A program made the position numbers and the translations under genes. The notes under the pieces were generated by a model. The model made no database searches, was not told the DNA's origin, and was given only the letters and a program-made list of their open reading frames with translations. Source: Sequoia sempervirens (taxonomy: Eukaryota; Streptophyta; Pinopsida; Cupressales; Cupressaceae). Taken from it: a DNA stretch of 64,000 bases. This document shows positions 1 through 12,510 of this stretch, in pieces; position 1 is the first letter of the stretch, and each line of letters begins with the position of its first letter. Where the stretch lies: positions 1-64,000 of the forward strand of contig VDFB02296827.1 in assembly GCA_007258455.2 (NCBI GenBank). Reading direction: 5' to 3'.

Positions 1-1150
1 TATTGGCCTAATTAATTTAATTGGGTTAATTCATCTCTTTTCGCACTAACACTTCATCTAATTAAATTAAATAAATCAAAACATTTAATTTAATTCCCTA
101 AGTCATCTTATTAATTAAATAACCCTACGTTATTTAATTAAATATCATTTCACCTTTCTCCCATTTATTAAATCATTTAATTTAATAAATAACTTTAATT
201 CTTCTAATCCCCTAATTGCATAAATTAAATCTTGTATAATTAGCAATTCAACTAACTTTCCTCTAAGCAAAAGGAATATTCCCATGGAATATTCCTCATC
301 CCTTTTTGCACAATTAAAACTTTGTTTTAATTTATAAATTACCTTTTTTCCTCACCTAAAGGAATATTCTAAGGAATATTATCTATCCTCCAAATCATCT
401 CACTTGGCTTCTTGAACAAGCTAAACCTTTAACCTTTTGAACAAGTTACCTTTGACCTGTGTGAGCAAGTCAAAAGTGTGTTTGTTTTAGGAAAGTGTAA
501 GCACTTGATTAAATCTCATCATGCATTCTCATCTGTTGATGAGAATCCATGATCCATGCCTCTCATCTCCTTCATATTGGACTGTTGAATAATCTTTTTG
601 ATCTCAACCCTTCATTCCTCATTTTCTCTCCTATAAATAGGTCACTATTTGGAGACAAATAGATTCATCTTTCAATTGCAAACTTATGTTGTTGAATTCA
701 CTTGCATCCATAATCTCATATTTACCTCACTTTTAGCTTATTTTAGTTAGTTTTAATTGCATAATAGCTTAGAGCATCCATTAATGGCTTCCATGCATCC
801 ATCTTAGTTTATATATGAATTAGGGTTTTCATCTTTTAGCATAGTTTTAGCTTAGATTAGCTTAGAAATAGCATAATCAGTGCATTTTTAGCATAAAATA
901 ATGGTAACTTAGCTTGCATCATGTTCATTTTTAGCATAAACTAGGTTTCCATACATCAATCACAATGGTTTCATTGATTCTCTTCCATATAATCGACTAA
1001 AACAAGCTCACTGATCACGGGATTGGGAAAGGGTTGTTGTTCCACATCAACACGACACCAATTTCACAACGAGATAAGTTTCAGATGGATTAGAGTAGAT
1101 GTTTTAAAAGATTTCATAATTTAGTATGTTAGGTTTTGATAAATATTTAG
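1..1150 (+). repeat. LTR-like fragment with plant promoter elements
   Basis: AT-rich, non-coding DNA with the look of a retrotransposon LTR. It has a TATA-like element (ctataaatag, 631-640) and then a leader rich in repeated 'tagcttagattagctt'-type words (about 740-900). No LTR pair, primer-binding site or coding domain is visible, and the left end is cut by the window edge. Assignment rests on base composition and layout only. Confidence 0.35.
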
Positions 1151-2400
1151 ATTCAATTTCATTTGAATGATCTTGTTGAGATGCGGGTATTAGTGGTTCT
1201 GTTACGTTTCGATTCTTCATGGATCAAGTATAATTCAACCAATATTGATATTTTCAGTTGACACTTGGTAGTATTTTTAGTTGTTCCATTACATCCAACA
1301 AGCTTGAGAAAGTCAATTTTGAATTTTTCTTCATCAAAAGTAGAGTTTGAAAAGCTTATTTATAATTAGGCATTCATTTGTGGCATTAGGCAAACTGTTT
1401 ATTTTAGGGCATTTTCAAACCAAATTGGAGCTTTCTTTGCATCTAGAAGGCCCCAAAACCCCTATTTTTCATATAAAGTTTTTCAAATTTGGTGGTAGGA
1501 GCACTTAGGGAAAAATAAATTCCTAGGGAGGTTGTATGACCCCTTGTGGAAGCATATGACTTACAATTAAAAAAATTGTTTTAATGGTTAAGTATCCTTA
1601 TTCAAGTACATGACACATAAGGCTAAGCAGAGGCCTTTGGCCCCACCATTGCTATAAGCATCACCACTGGCACCGAACTCCTTCCTCTTCTCTACAAGCG
1701 ACTAAAACAACTTTTCTACTCTAAAATTGGACTACCAACCAAAGGCGAGATCATTTTTTAATTGGAAATTTCATAGTATGATGACAATTTTGTAGTATAG
1801 TGGTAGTTTTTTGGTAAACAATTGGTGGTTTTGGAATATTTGAGTTATAAAGAATGTTCTTGTAAAATATTTGATTATTTTGTTGAAGTCAACATGACAT
1901 CATCATTTCTTCCCTCCAATCTAACCACCTTCATAGTTGCAATTTTGGTACTAGCAATCTATCTTCAAAGGCTTTGTTCTAGGCCATATGAGCTCCACTT
2001 TTCAAGCAATTTATTTAATTTGGGAGTTTTTGTGCTCTTTGAGGTGGTTTAATATTTTTTTATTTTGATGCACTATTTGTCTAGAATTTGTAAATTTTCA
2101 TAAGCAAGACACTACACATTCTTGTTCATTCGAGCACATACTAGCACTTTCTTAGGTATTTTTTCAAAAATGCATGCTTTTTTGTGTACTTCATAGTGGT
2201 GATGTTATTTTTTCTTGAATCTATTCCATAGTTTACTTTCAACATTATAGCGTATTTAAGCATTTGTAAAAGCATGGAATCTAGTCCACATTGTGTTTCA
2301 CTAGTGGCAATTGTACTTGCACTAATTATAAAGTATGAAATCATTTTTGTTGAGGGTTTCATTGATTGAGTTCCAACGGAGGTCTTATCTTAGGGTATTA
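1151..2400. other. Intergenic, no recognisable feature
   Basis: Only short frames (75 aa or less) with no recognised motif. I see no tandem repeats, TIRs or RNA genes here. Confidence 0.5.
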
Positions 2401-4201
2401 TAATCATGAACTAAGATAAAGTTCCACTATGAAGGAGTTTTCATCATGGATTTTGGTTTCCATAATTTTATAGTTAGGCTAAATTCAAAGAACTATTTAT
2501 CTTAAAAACAAGAGATAGAGAATCCATGCATTATGCAAGATCAAATGCCTTATCTCCTTGGACTTTTTCCTAAGCCAAGTGATTATGAACACAAACATGA
2601 TTTGTTGAACAAACATAACAAGGTCCACGAACGATTATGTCTCATTTTTTCTAGGGATATTCAACATCATCTTAAGTACACTAAGTTCCCTTTCACTCAT
2701 GGGACCTTCATCTAATAGCTATATAGAGACATTTATTTTACATATGAGAGTAATGCTTCCTTGAAGAGCCTTTAATGTGTAGACAATACTAAGACTACCG
2801 TTGATCCTCCTCCTCCTTAGGATACCTCATCTATAGTTAAGGACATTCCTCCTATAACTATTGCTACTTTTGAGTTCAAATATGCTTCTTTGAGAGCTTC
2901 TAATGATTATTTATATTAGAATTATATACATCTTATGGATTCAGTTCATTGGGACACATTCTTACGAGAAATAACTTCTTTATTTGTAGAGTCCCACATT
3001 TCAGATCTAGATTACACCATTGGGGATATATCTTTCCTCTTATAGGATATTCCTCTCTCACATGTTGCAAGTCACTTCTTTGAGATTTTTTGGTGATTCT
3101 TTGTAGTAGGTTCTTCATGTCTACAAGACCCACTTCATTGGGAGGTCTAATTACCATTCATTTCATGTTTTTTTTCAACTTACACCTTTTATCTATCTTG
3201 ATGACAATATTGAGGATATCTATCTTCTCTTTTAATGTTAGCTTTGATGGAGTTGTATCTACTTCTCTAGATGAATTTTCTCTACCACTACACACTTACA
3301 TAGTGACACAACTTGCAATTCCTAAATCCTATTATTCACCTAAGTCATCATTTATGTTGATCATTTATGCAGAAGTACCTAGATGTTGGTTTATCTCTCA
3401 TATCAATGTTGAGATCTATTATAAATCCTATTTAATAATGGATTTGATACATCAAAACTTATCACATATTGGCATCAACATTATTAAGAAACATTTAGAG
3501 ACATCTTTGTACTCATTTTGGGGCGATTCTCCTTGCCTCTCATTAGAGAACCATCTTTGTGCATGCATACCTTACATGGCCTTATTATTGGGACCCATTT
3601 TTGGTTCTCTTATTTTGGGGGAGGGATTTTATCTTTAGATATAATTAGGGTACTTATAAACCTATATTCTCTCTCTTCTCCATTTCATGCTTCCTTATTG
3701 CCACCTTTTGTAGTGGACCTAAGAATCCTGATCAAAATTTGGAATATCTAAGCATAAACTTGGAGATATTTGAGCATATTCCAAATATCTTCTTCATATT
3801 CTCACTCTTCATTCCATCTTTGGAGTGGGAATTGAGTATATACTTACAAATTTATGTTTCTTTCTTTTGAAAGGAAGGTGCACCATTTGTTACAAAGGGA
3901 TCTACTTCAACACCTAGTTTAAGACATTTTGCATTCACATTCTCTCTACTATGTGGACTAATTGATCTTGCAAGGACTTTAGGAGGCTTTATCTTCAACG
4001 GAGCTACTTTGTTATCACTTCTTCTCTTCTCTATCTTTTGGGAGGGTCTTTCCCCCTCTATTTCGGGAGCAAAGGGGGTTATTATCTCTTATGAGGGGTG
4101 TTCCTTGTCTTTGGGGAGGATCTATTTGTACATGGGTACCTCTACAAGATTCATTTGTTGGGACACATGTCTTTTTCCTCCTAATTTGTACTTATGGGGG
4201 A
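2401..4201 (+). repeat. Internal region of a decayed non-autonomous LTR element
   Basis: The longest frame (182 aa, 3090-3638) shows no gag, protease, RT or integrase motif. The stretch ends in a purine-rich tract (tatggggga, up to 4201) directly before an LTR-like TGTTGG start, the normal position of a polypurine tract. Phrases such as 'acaccattgggg' (about 3014) and 'attgggaccca' (about 3586) recur in the internal region of the element at 59.2-61.4 kb, which suggests the same family. Coding capacity looks absent, as in LARD-type elements. Family membership is inference from a few shared phrases. Confidence 0.35.
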
Positions 4202-4700
4202 TGTTGGTGTAATATTTTATTTACACTAGATATTTTTTATCTTAAGTGTGATATTACACCTATTTATTAAATTTACTTAAGATAATATAAATGTTTAATT
4301 ATTTTATCCTAGGTAGGTAATAATGAAATGCATACACCTTGAATTGAGGTACACAAATTCCATCACTATCTCTTCGATCTTTGATTGATGGTAGTTAATT
4401 ACTACTTCTATTTAATCAAGGTCGTCTCTTGATTGGGAGTAATTGAAACTTAACTCGTACCCCTTATACTTGTCATCTCCTTGATTTGCACATCCAAGAG
4501 GCCTACATATATGTATTCTCTAGATTATTAATTCACCCATTCTATTGTAAGATTTCTTAATACTATTTTTCCTTTTGGAGCATTCACATTTCTCTCATTA
4601 AAGTATAATTGTAATGCTATATTGATCTTTGGCCATTTGTATTTATAGTTTCATAGTTTCTATTTCCTAAAATGTTGTTAGGTAATAATCTATTTTGAAA
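4202..4700 (+). repeat. Putative 3' LTR of the preceding element
   Basis: Begins TGTTGGTGT immediately after the purine tract. It contains an LTR-like promoter segment (ctacatatatgtat, about 4503) and AT-rich sequence. The 3' end is not defined because no second LTR or target-site duplication was found, so the end coordinate is approximate. Confidence 0.3.
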
Positions 4701-5490
4701 ATTTTAATAATGCCCCTAGGTTGTAACTTCTAAGTGAAATATCATCCCATAAATAAGATATACCTATCAATATTTAGGGTTTAATAAGTTCTAAAATAAA
4801 TCCCTAGGGTTTAATAAGTGAGAAAAATGTATCCTTAAGGTTTAATCATACAATCTTGAAGTTGAAATTCATTAATATTTAATAAGTGATAAAGAACACT
4901 TAGGTTCATATTTTCCAACAGATTAATAAAATGCAACACAATTATTACAAACTACACTAAAAACCAACATTAAAATACTAAACACTTATTAATATGGAAA
5001 ACCCTAACACAGTTTAGGCAACGATAAAGAAAGATGCTGAAATTTGGCCTTGAATGTCACTAGCTTCAAAAACATCCTAAGGTGAGTATTTTTTGGGATA
5101 ATTGTCATAATTCTAACCATTTCTATCATATTTTCCATCAAACTTGGTCATTCTTTCTTTCTATTTCTCCTATCAATTCACTTCTCACCACATTTTATCT
5201 AAACTACAACTTCATATAAGATTACACCATATGTCATTGTGTATACATATCAAGACTTTTCTTCAAAATAAATACAAAATTAAATGAAAAACAACATAGA
5301 TATGAAAAATTCATCATTAAACTAAGAGTTTTAGAAAAATAGATATAAGAAAATAGAAACAATAAAAACTTACAATTTAATTAAATTCAGTTTAAAAATA
5401 TAACATTAACACAAACCATAATGATAATATAATTAAAAAGTAACAAATTATTATTTAGACCCATTTATCCACGAAGAAAGCTAAAGTGTA
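4701..5490. other. AT-rich intergenic DNA
   Basis: No ORF, repeat unit or RNA gene recognised. Confidence 0.5.
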
Positions 5491-6300
5491 GAAAAAAGAC
5501 ACCTATGTATGTAACGTTATATCATAACCACCATCCCCCATCACATATGCTAGACAAAACACCCCAACAGAAAATGAGGTCGGACAGAAAAATTGCATCG
5601 ACGGAAGAACAATTGGACGTTAACTCCGACCTGTCATCATCCTCCGACCTTGGGAAAATGTGTCAACACCGACAGGTTTTCAAAATAATATTTTGGAATG
5701 GACAAAAACCAAAAAAAATGTGGCATTCGAAACCATTATTTGTAAATAGCAAAACGAGGTCCCATTTTCGTCGCCATTTTCCACAGCGACATTTTGCAGG
5801 TTGCTAGAGAGCAACGACAAGGAGTTGTAGGCATTCGGAGGCCGAAGTAGTGCGGCCACCCTCCATGCGAAAATGCATTCGAAAAGCATGGGCACCTAGC
5901 TAGCAGGTATGTATATCCACCAGAAATATATGCCATTTTGCCATTCTGCCTAGGAACTGTGAAGGAATGAACGACTATTTGTTGTGAAGATGGGTTTTCA
6001 TTAACATGAAAACAAAGGGTTTTCTTTGGGAAATGGAGTTTTCATTTGAAATGCAAAGTTTTTTATGTGTTTTTGTGTTGAGGGTTGTTAATTTTCGTTT
6101 CCTCTTGTCTGTTGGTTTTGAAATTTTGTGATTGTCGAATGAAATAACGAACAACCCATTGTGGAAATATGAGTGAAATAACTAAATAACGTTTATAGAA
6201 CCAAAAACCATGTGGAATATATTACGAGGTTGGAAAACGCAATGTGGGTTCTCAAATGAAATGATATATTTTGAAAACCACATAAATCCCAAAATATCGC
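5491..6300 (+). repeat. Left arm of a long inverted repeat (partner 16.4-17.0 kb)
   Basis: About 5670-6225 reads as the reverse complement of about 16,430-16,985, with many substitutions. Shared landmarks include a 'gaggtcccatttt' block (about 5754) and a 'gtggccaccctccat' block (about 5855). A terminus-like phrase 'cacctatgtatgta' (about 5501) resembles the ends at 15.09 and 42.47 kb. The frames overlapping this arm are short and are probably not genes. Confidence 0.55.
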
Positions 6301-6650
6301 CATTATTCACATTCTTATTTTGAAGGTTGCAAGGTTTTTCTTGGGAAAGGGGTTTTTATTTGAAATGCAAAGTTGTTAATGTTTTTTTGTGTTGAGGTTT
6401 TTTTAATTTTGGTTTCCTCTCATATGTTGGTTTTGAAATTTTATGATTGTCGAATCAAATAAATGACAACCCATTGTGGAAATATGAGTGAAATAACTGA
6501 ATAATGTTTATAGAAACCATAAATTATGCAACATATATTACAAGGTTGGAAAACACAATGTGGGTTCTACAATGAAATGATATATTTTGAAAACCACATA
6601 AAGCCCAAAATGTTCCCATTGTTCACATTCTTATTCAGAATGGAAAAAAA
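6020..6650 (+). repeat. Two direct copies of a ~314-bp unit
   Basis: The phrase tttgaaatgcaaag occurs at 6045 and 6359, 314 bp apart. The intervening text (fragments of 'gttttgaaattttgtgatt' and 'ggaaatatgagtgaaataac') repeats in the same order. Copy 1 is part of the inverted-repeat arm above. Confidence 0.6.
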
Positions 6651-6930
6651 GCACAAAACATGGCATTCAAAATCATAATTTGCAAATAGCAAAAAGCCCA
6701 GACAAGGTTCCATTTTTGCCACCATTTTCCACACTAACGTTTTGGAAAACACATTGTCTCCTAAAACCCTTACTGTTCTAAAACCCTTTACAAGTAACAA
6801 CCCAATTGGTTACTCACCCCTGACCTCAATTCGGTATGTTTTGTGATTGTCTTGAGAACCTTTTGTGAATTAGATAGTAAGAATGTAATGAAATTGGAAA
6901 ATAGTAGGTATTATGAAACCTGCAAGGCAC
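6651..6930. repeat. Mosaic of diverged pieces of the same repeat
   Basis: Contains another degraded copy of the 'ggcattc..aaccat..atttgcaaatagcaaaa' segment (about 6660-6700). It is followed by a 'ttggaaaacacattgtctcc' satellite-like piece (about 6743). Confidence 0.4.
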
Positions 6931-7630
6931 GGTGTTATACATTGTTTACAGTGTTGGAAAACACACTGTCCCATGTCAGTTAGTTTGTTATGAAGAGTTT
7001 TGTTTCGTTATGCTCCAAGAATGTAATGAAGTCCACTTTCAAATTTTTGAACAACTCTTTGCTACAGTCCAAATGTCATTTCACTTTCTTCATCTAATTG
7101 GAATAAAACACCCCAATAGAAAAGAAGGTCAGACAGACAAATCACACTAATGGAAAGACTTGATGGTCTGACATTAAATCCAACCTATCGTCACCTATCC
7201 TGATGCCAGGAAAATGTGTCAGCACCGACAGGTTTTTTAAATCATATTTCATAATGGAAAAAAAGCCAAAAAATGTTGGCATTCCAAACCATTATTTGTA
7301 AATAGCAAAACAAGGTCCCAAGAATGTATTGGAATTGGAAAACAAGTATTATGAAACCTGCAAGGCACAGTGTTGTTATACATTGTTCGCAGTGTTGGAA
7401 AACACATTGTCCCATGTCAGTTAGTTCATTATGAAGATTTTTGTTTTGTTATGCTCCAAGAATGTAATAAAGTCCACTTTCAAATTTTTGAAATTTTTTT
7501 TGCTATAGTCCAAATGTCATTTCACTTTCTTCATCTAATTGGAACAAATAAAATGCTCGCATTATTTGTAGTGTTGGAAAACACACTGTCTCATCTCAGT
7601 TGCAAAGGGTTTTACAACACTATATGGTTG
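6931..7630 (+). repeat. 178-bp satellite monomers (diverged, interrupted)
   Basis: The satellite landmark gttggaaaacac begins at 6953, 7394 and 7573; the last two are 179 bp apart. Each is followed by the usual monomer words (tgtcccatgtcagtta, atgaagtcca, catttcactttcttcat). A copy of the 5.7-kb inverted-repeat sequence (about 7130-7320) lies between the first two. Confidence 0.65.
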
Positions 7631-8010
7631 CTTGTTTCTTAACACCTAGGGTTTTCCAACATGAATTTTTACAAAACAAAATGAATGTCTTGAAAATATT
7701 TTGTAATTTAGATAGTGTGAATGTATTGAAAGGCCCTTTCAAAATTTATAAGGACTTTTAATTTGAGTAAAAATTGCATTTAAATTTTGCATGATTGAAA
7801 AGAAAAAGTGAACAAATTATTTGTAATTTGAAAAGTACAATGTGGGTTTTCAATTATTTGAATCTTCTTATTTAAATTTAAAGGGTTGTCTCACAGTGAG
7901 TTGCTTTCTTCTTAACACGCACGGTTTTGCAACATGGAATTTTATAAAACAGTATGAATTTCTTCAAAATCACACCTTCCATTGTTGTGTTTTCCAAATG
8001 GCATAAACAT
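7631..8010 (-). repeat. One reverse-oriented unit of the 209-bp repeat
   Basis: About 7840-8000 reads as the reverse complement of the units at 40.1-41.9 kb: it carries the 'gggttgtctcaca', 'cttcttaacacg' and 'ggttttgcaacatgga' landmarks in inverted order. The 7631-7840 part is AT-rich with no clear unit. Confidence 0.5.
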
Positions 8011-8288
8011 GGAATTTTTCACAACAATGTGAGCATTTTATTTGGTCGAATCAGATGAGGAAAGTCAGATGCCATTTTGACTGTACCAATTAGAGAGAAA
8101 AAATAAATAGAAATAAAATGCTCACATTGTTTGCAGTGTTGGAAAACACATTGTCTTCTCTCAATTATTCCCTCATGAAAAGTGTTGGTTTTGTACGCTC
8201 CAAAAATGTAATGAAGTTCAACTTGATCTTTTAGAACAATTCTTTGGTGACGTAAATATGGAATTTCCCTTTTTTCATCTAATTAGAA
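8011..8288 (+). repeat. 178-bp satellite monomer, left of an insertion
   Basis: The phrase gtgttggaaaacacattgtc (about 8136) and the following monomer text run to 'ttttttcatctaattagaa' (to about 8288). There the monomer stops and resumes at about 9249 with 'aacaaataaaatgctcgc'. Confidence 0.6.
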
Positions 8289-9246
8289 TGGGTGCTGCCA
8301 CAATAGTGTGTCTCACTTTTGGGACATGCTGATTTTTTCTTGAAATCACTTTTTTTAGAAAAACTAATGATTTTAGCCTTGAGAGGTTTCATTTAAAGGG
8401 TTTTAATTGAAGAGGGATAGATAATACCCCCTTAGATCAAACCCCCTTGATACCCACAATGGAGTCTCCTTCGCACCTATCAAAATGCTAGAAAAAAACA
8501 TGTTTTCTTTACATTTTGATGGACTAGTTAATGTCATTTAGAAATGATATTTTGCAAGATTGTAGCCCTTGAAACTAGCTTTTCAACAAGTATAGTTTTG
8601 ATATGTTTTAATTTTGTCTATTATTTAATTTTTAATTTTACTGAACATAGGTCTTTCTCTGATCATCAAGCTCTTTGTTCTATAGAGGCGGAAAAATAGT
8701 AAACCATTGTAAACAAAATTCAAAAAGTACCCTTTCCCTAGGTATTGATGTCTTTGTTTCACTAAAAAAATAAAAATTGGATTTCAATATATACACAACA
8801 AGTTAGGTTGTACGACACACATGCATGTCCAAATTATAGTTACAATGACTTCAAATATTAATTAAAAAAGATATATGTAACAAAAAATTATTAAAAAATA
8901 TCCTTTCCCTAGATATTGATGTTGAGAATCTATATTCAAAAATTAGAATTTTATCCTTTACAGAAAAAAAAAAGTTATGTTGTATGACATAAACTTTACT
9001 TTCTGAAAAATGTTATTTTTTGTTTAAAACTAGTTATCAAAGGAGATGTTTAAAGATTCATCATTTATTTCAAAAAAAATTTAAAAAATATATTTAAAAT
9101 CTGCACACAAATTACCACAAATCACTAGTTTACATCATCTTCAAATTCTTAACGGTTTAGCTGCTAGAAGATGAAGATTCAATTAAAAAAAATGATGTAA
9201 ATGTCCATCTTGGGAAAAAGGTGAAACACGGCATTGTGATTTCACC
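8289..9246. mobile_element. ~0.95-kb non-autonomous TIR element inserted in satellite DNA
   Basis: The ends are imperfectly inverted. The left end has gggtg, cacaat, gtgt, tcac and tttt in order; the reverse complement of the right end (about 9205-9246) has the same words in the same order. The interior is AT-rich without a meaningful ORF. The flanking satellite monomer is cut exactly here and continues on the other side. A 3-bp duplication (gaa) is possible. Superfamily is not assignable by eye; PIF/Harbinger-like and CACTA-like are both conceivable. Confidence 0.45.
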
Positions 9247-9900
9247 TGAACAAATAAAATGCTCGCATCATTTGCAGTGTTGGAAAACACATTGTCCAAT
9301 GTCAGTTAATTCATTATGAAAAGTTTTGTTTCGTTATGCTCCAAGAATGTAGTGAATACCACTTTGAAGTTTTTGAATAACTCTTTGCTACAGTCCAAAT
9401 TTCATTTCACTTTCTTCATCTGATTGGAACAAATTAAATACTCGCATTAGTTGCAGTGTTGGAAAACACACTATCTCCTCTTAGTTATTTGCTCATGAAA
9501 AGTTTTTGTTTCGTATGCTCCAAAAATGTAATGAAATCCACCTTAATATTTTAGAACAACTCTTTGTTGACATAAATATGGAATTTCCCTTTTTTAATCT
9601 GATTGGAACAAATAAAATGCTCACATTATTTAAAGTGTTGGAAAACACACTGTCGCATGCCAGTTAGTTCGTTATGAAAATATTTGTTCGAGTATTTTGG
9701 AGCTAAAAAAAATCTATTTAGAAAACTCACTATCCTATGTCAAAAAATTTATTTAGAAAACTCATTGTCCTTTGTCAATTAGTTTTGTCTGAGCATTTTA
9801 TTCATTGTCAACATATATATATATAGTATGCATTGTTGGAAAACACATTGTCCCATGTCAGTTAGTTTAGTGCGAGCATTTTATTTGTTTTAAATTATAT
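9247..9900 (+). repeat. 178-bp satellite monomers
   Basis: The gttgga landmark starts at 9278, 9458 and 9637 (spacing 180 and 179 bp), with a further diverged copy at about 9832 after a short rearranged stretch containing a tatata run. Confidence 0.7.
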
Positions 9901-10555
9901 TCTACATTTATTTTTAAGTCATATGAGGAAATTGAAATCCAACTTTTTGTGTAAGTAAGAGTTGCTTTAAATTATGAAGGTCAATGGACTTCACTACATT
10001 CCTATTGTCTACAAAACTAAAGGTTTTCATTAGACTCATGTTGTCTACATTTAATTATGTGAAACTAATAACTTGTAATTTTCTTGGGACACAGAGCACC
10101 TAAGTTTTCTTGTCCATAAAATATTTTTCAAGAACTTCCCTAACATTATTGTCCTTTTTAGAGAGAGTACAAAATTAATTTGAATAATCTTCCTCTTGAA
10201 GCACAACTTTGAATGCACTTCCAATCAATGTTGACCATTGTTTGGGTAACTCCTCTTTTATCTCATTGAATCAAAATTAGGAAAGCAGAGTTATCCAAGG
10301 TGTGTTCATAATTGAGTGGAATGCATTAAAAGTGGCTTGAAGAGCAGGAATGTTCAAATTCCTATGTACCATTTTTGGAAAGGATAATAAGTTAGGGAAG
10401 TTCGAGAAAAAGTTTTGATGGACAAGATAATTTCGTGCAATGTGTCTCATGAAAATTACAAGTTATTAGTCGGCAAGTGACACTTATGAAGCTTTAGAAC
10501 TAATAAATAAAATAGTTATTACAATTCATAGTGGAAAATATACTGTGTTGTAGAA
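9901..10555. other. Unassigned repeat-like DNA
   Basis: No ORF with recognisable content. The words 'acttcactacattc' and 'ttgtctacaaaact' resemble pieces flanking other monomers. Confidence 0.3.
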
Positions 10556-10562
10556 GTTATTC

Positions 10563-11065
10563 ATGATAAAATTTACTTGTTCAACTCCATCCATAGCAGC
10601 ATCTCTCAACTTCTTTGCCTACAAAAATTGTCGTGCAATACAAAACCTCTTCAGTTTTTCCACTTATGCATTGTCATTTTCCCTTTGCTTATATTGTGCA
10701 TGCACCTTCCTCAACTTCTCAAGAGCATGGAGGATCTTTTCAGTCAATACATTAGGTATCTCACTCATAATACTCTGCTTCTTTTCAAGTGTTTTTAGAG
10801 AAGAATCATTTTTCATTCCATGCATTCTAGTACCTACTACCTCCGGTTTTGTATTTCCATTTTCCCACTTCACATAGTGCACATGCTCCTTCATCAACTT
10901 CTGAAGAGGACGAACAATCTCTTCATTCAATACATTATCTCTCTCATTCACTTTGCTTTGCTTCTTTTCAAGTGTTTTTAGAGCATATTCCTTTTCGATT
11001 ACATACTTTCTACTACATGTTGCTCGAGTTCTGCATTGCCATTTTTGATTACGCATATTGCACAT
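10563..11065 (-). pseudogene. SMC2 (condensin) gene fragment, coiled-coil arm, tandemly duplicated
   Basis: The minus-strand frame (133 aa) holds two in-phase copies, about 68 codons each, of a segment I recognise from plant SMC2, the condensin ATPase subunit. The motifs are ALKTLEKKQ, an NVL.E.I...L.KL.KEH block, QYKQREN/HYVKWENGN, and GTRMHGMK. Downstream on the same strand, to about 10,563, the reading continues past a stop with KLRKRFCIA-type and GVEQV text, the next part of the SMC2 arm. In SMC2 this lies between the N-terminal ATPase head and the hinge. No head, hinge or Walker motif is present and there are stops, so it is not functional SMC2. The family call comes from memory of conserved SMC2 motifs, not from a search. 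Confidence 0.7.
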
Positions 11066-12080
11066 GCACCTTTCTCAACTTCTGAACAACAAGGAGAATC
11101 TCTTCACTCAATACATTATCTTTTATTTATCTCACTCAATGTGGTATGCATAAGTTTCGAAGGTGATCTTCATTACATTCTTATTGTGTACTAAACAAAT
11201 CTTTTTCATTGCGTTCATACAGTCTATATATAACTGCATGTTGGAAAACAATGGGTGTGTAATTAAATTGAGGCGAGGGGTGACAAACCAATTGGGTTGT
11301 TACTGCATTAATCAGAAAAGGTTTTGATTACATTCTTACTATTTTCTAAAATTCCAGGTTGGAAAATAGTGGGTGTTATAGAACCTACAACCCACATACC
11401 ATTCTAAAACCCTTTACAAGTAGCAACCCAATTTCTTAGTCACCCCTCACCTCAATTTGGTATGTTTTTTGTATTCCCCACCTACAACTCCTCCCCATGC
11501 TCACACAAGCCACGGGGCCCAGTTTTATCAGTCGGCAGGAGGTGGGAAAACTGACCTGATGGTGTCGTTATTTCCTTGCTACTGTTTCCCTAATGTTTGC
11601 TCCCATGCATCAGTTTCGTCACTTTTATCCCCCATGTGGTGGGCCCCCCACTACGTTGTCTCATCATGTTATGTATGTTTCTATATATGGTTTCATGCAT
11701 TTTTGTATGTACATTGGTGTGTTTTGTCTAGAGATTAGTTGCATCCCATTACATTCTTCCTATGTACTAAACAAAACTTTTCCATTACGTTCTTACTGTC
11801 TATATATAATTGCATGTTGGAAAACACTGGATGTCTAATGAAATTGAGTCGAGGGGTGACAAACTAGTTGGTTTGTTACTGCATTGATCACAAAAGGTTT
11901 TGAATACATTCTTTCTGTTTTCTAAAATTCTAGGTTGGAAAATGTTGGGTGTTATAAAAGTTGCAACCCACATATTGTTCCAAAACCCTTTACAAGTAGC
12001 AACCCAGTTGCTTAGTCACCCTCACCTCAATTTGGTATGTTTTGTGGTTTCCCCACGTGCAACTCCTCCCTATGCTCTTC
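11066..12080 (+). repeat. 576-bp direct duplication containing a transposon-terminus-like segment
   Basis: The word ctatatata and about 280 bp after it occur at 11,224 and again at 11,800, with matching text (gaggggtgacaaac, accctttacaagtagcaacc, acctcaatttggtatg). Between the copies, about 11,500-11,735 matches the right terminal sequence at 42.26-42.48 kb: cccagttttatc, ggtggg/ggcggg aaaactgacct, agtttcgtcacttttatccc, tttttgtatgtaca. This looks like the right end of a related element whose left end is uncertain. Confidence 0.55.
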
Positions 12081-12510
12081 ACCCTTTAGGTTTGAGCATG
12101 GAGATTGAAACACAGAGTGTTATCCAACATGTAATTATTTTGAGCATTATAATATTTAACCAATGCGATCACTTGCTATTTTTTGGTCAATCAATGTGAT
12201 CACCAAGGTTTTCATTGAATTCTTAACCTTTATTCTTGAATCTTCGATGCACATTGTGCTTTGCAACCAATGTTTCTTGCAATAATCTGTATTTTTTTAG
12301 TTATTTGTACAAGTAATGATATAAACTAAAGTTTGAGAGTGGTATGTGGTATCTTTCTTGTCTGTCTTGTTTTCCCTTATTGATTATGCAAGTTATGGCC
12401 TCTTTCATATGCCAGGAGAGATGAGTTTGAGATATATCTGAATGAGCATTCAGTGCTTCACAGTTCCAGAAGAATGGAAAAATGGCAAATATAATTGCTA
12501 ATATATATTA
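12081..12510. other. Unassigned, possible remnant of coding sequence
   Basis: About 12,418-12,475 reads without a stop as RDEFEIYLNEHSVLHSS in one frame. I do not recognise it. No other feature is seen. Confidence 0.2.

Noticed and set aside
3090..3638. 182-aa open frame
   Set aside because: Low-complexity hydrophobic translation with no motif, in a stretch that reads as the interior of a non-autonomous LTR element.
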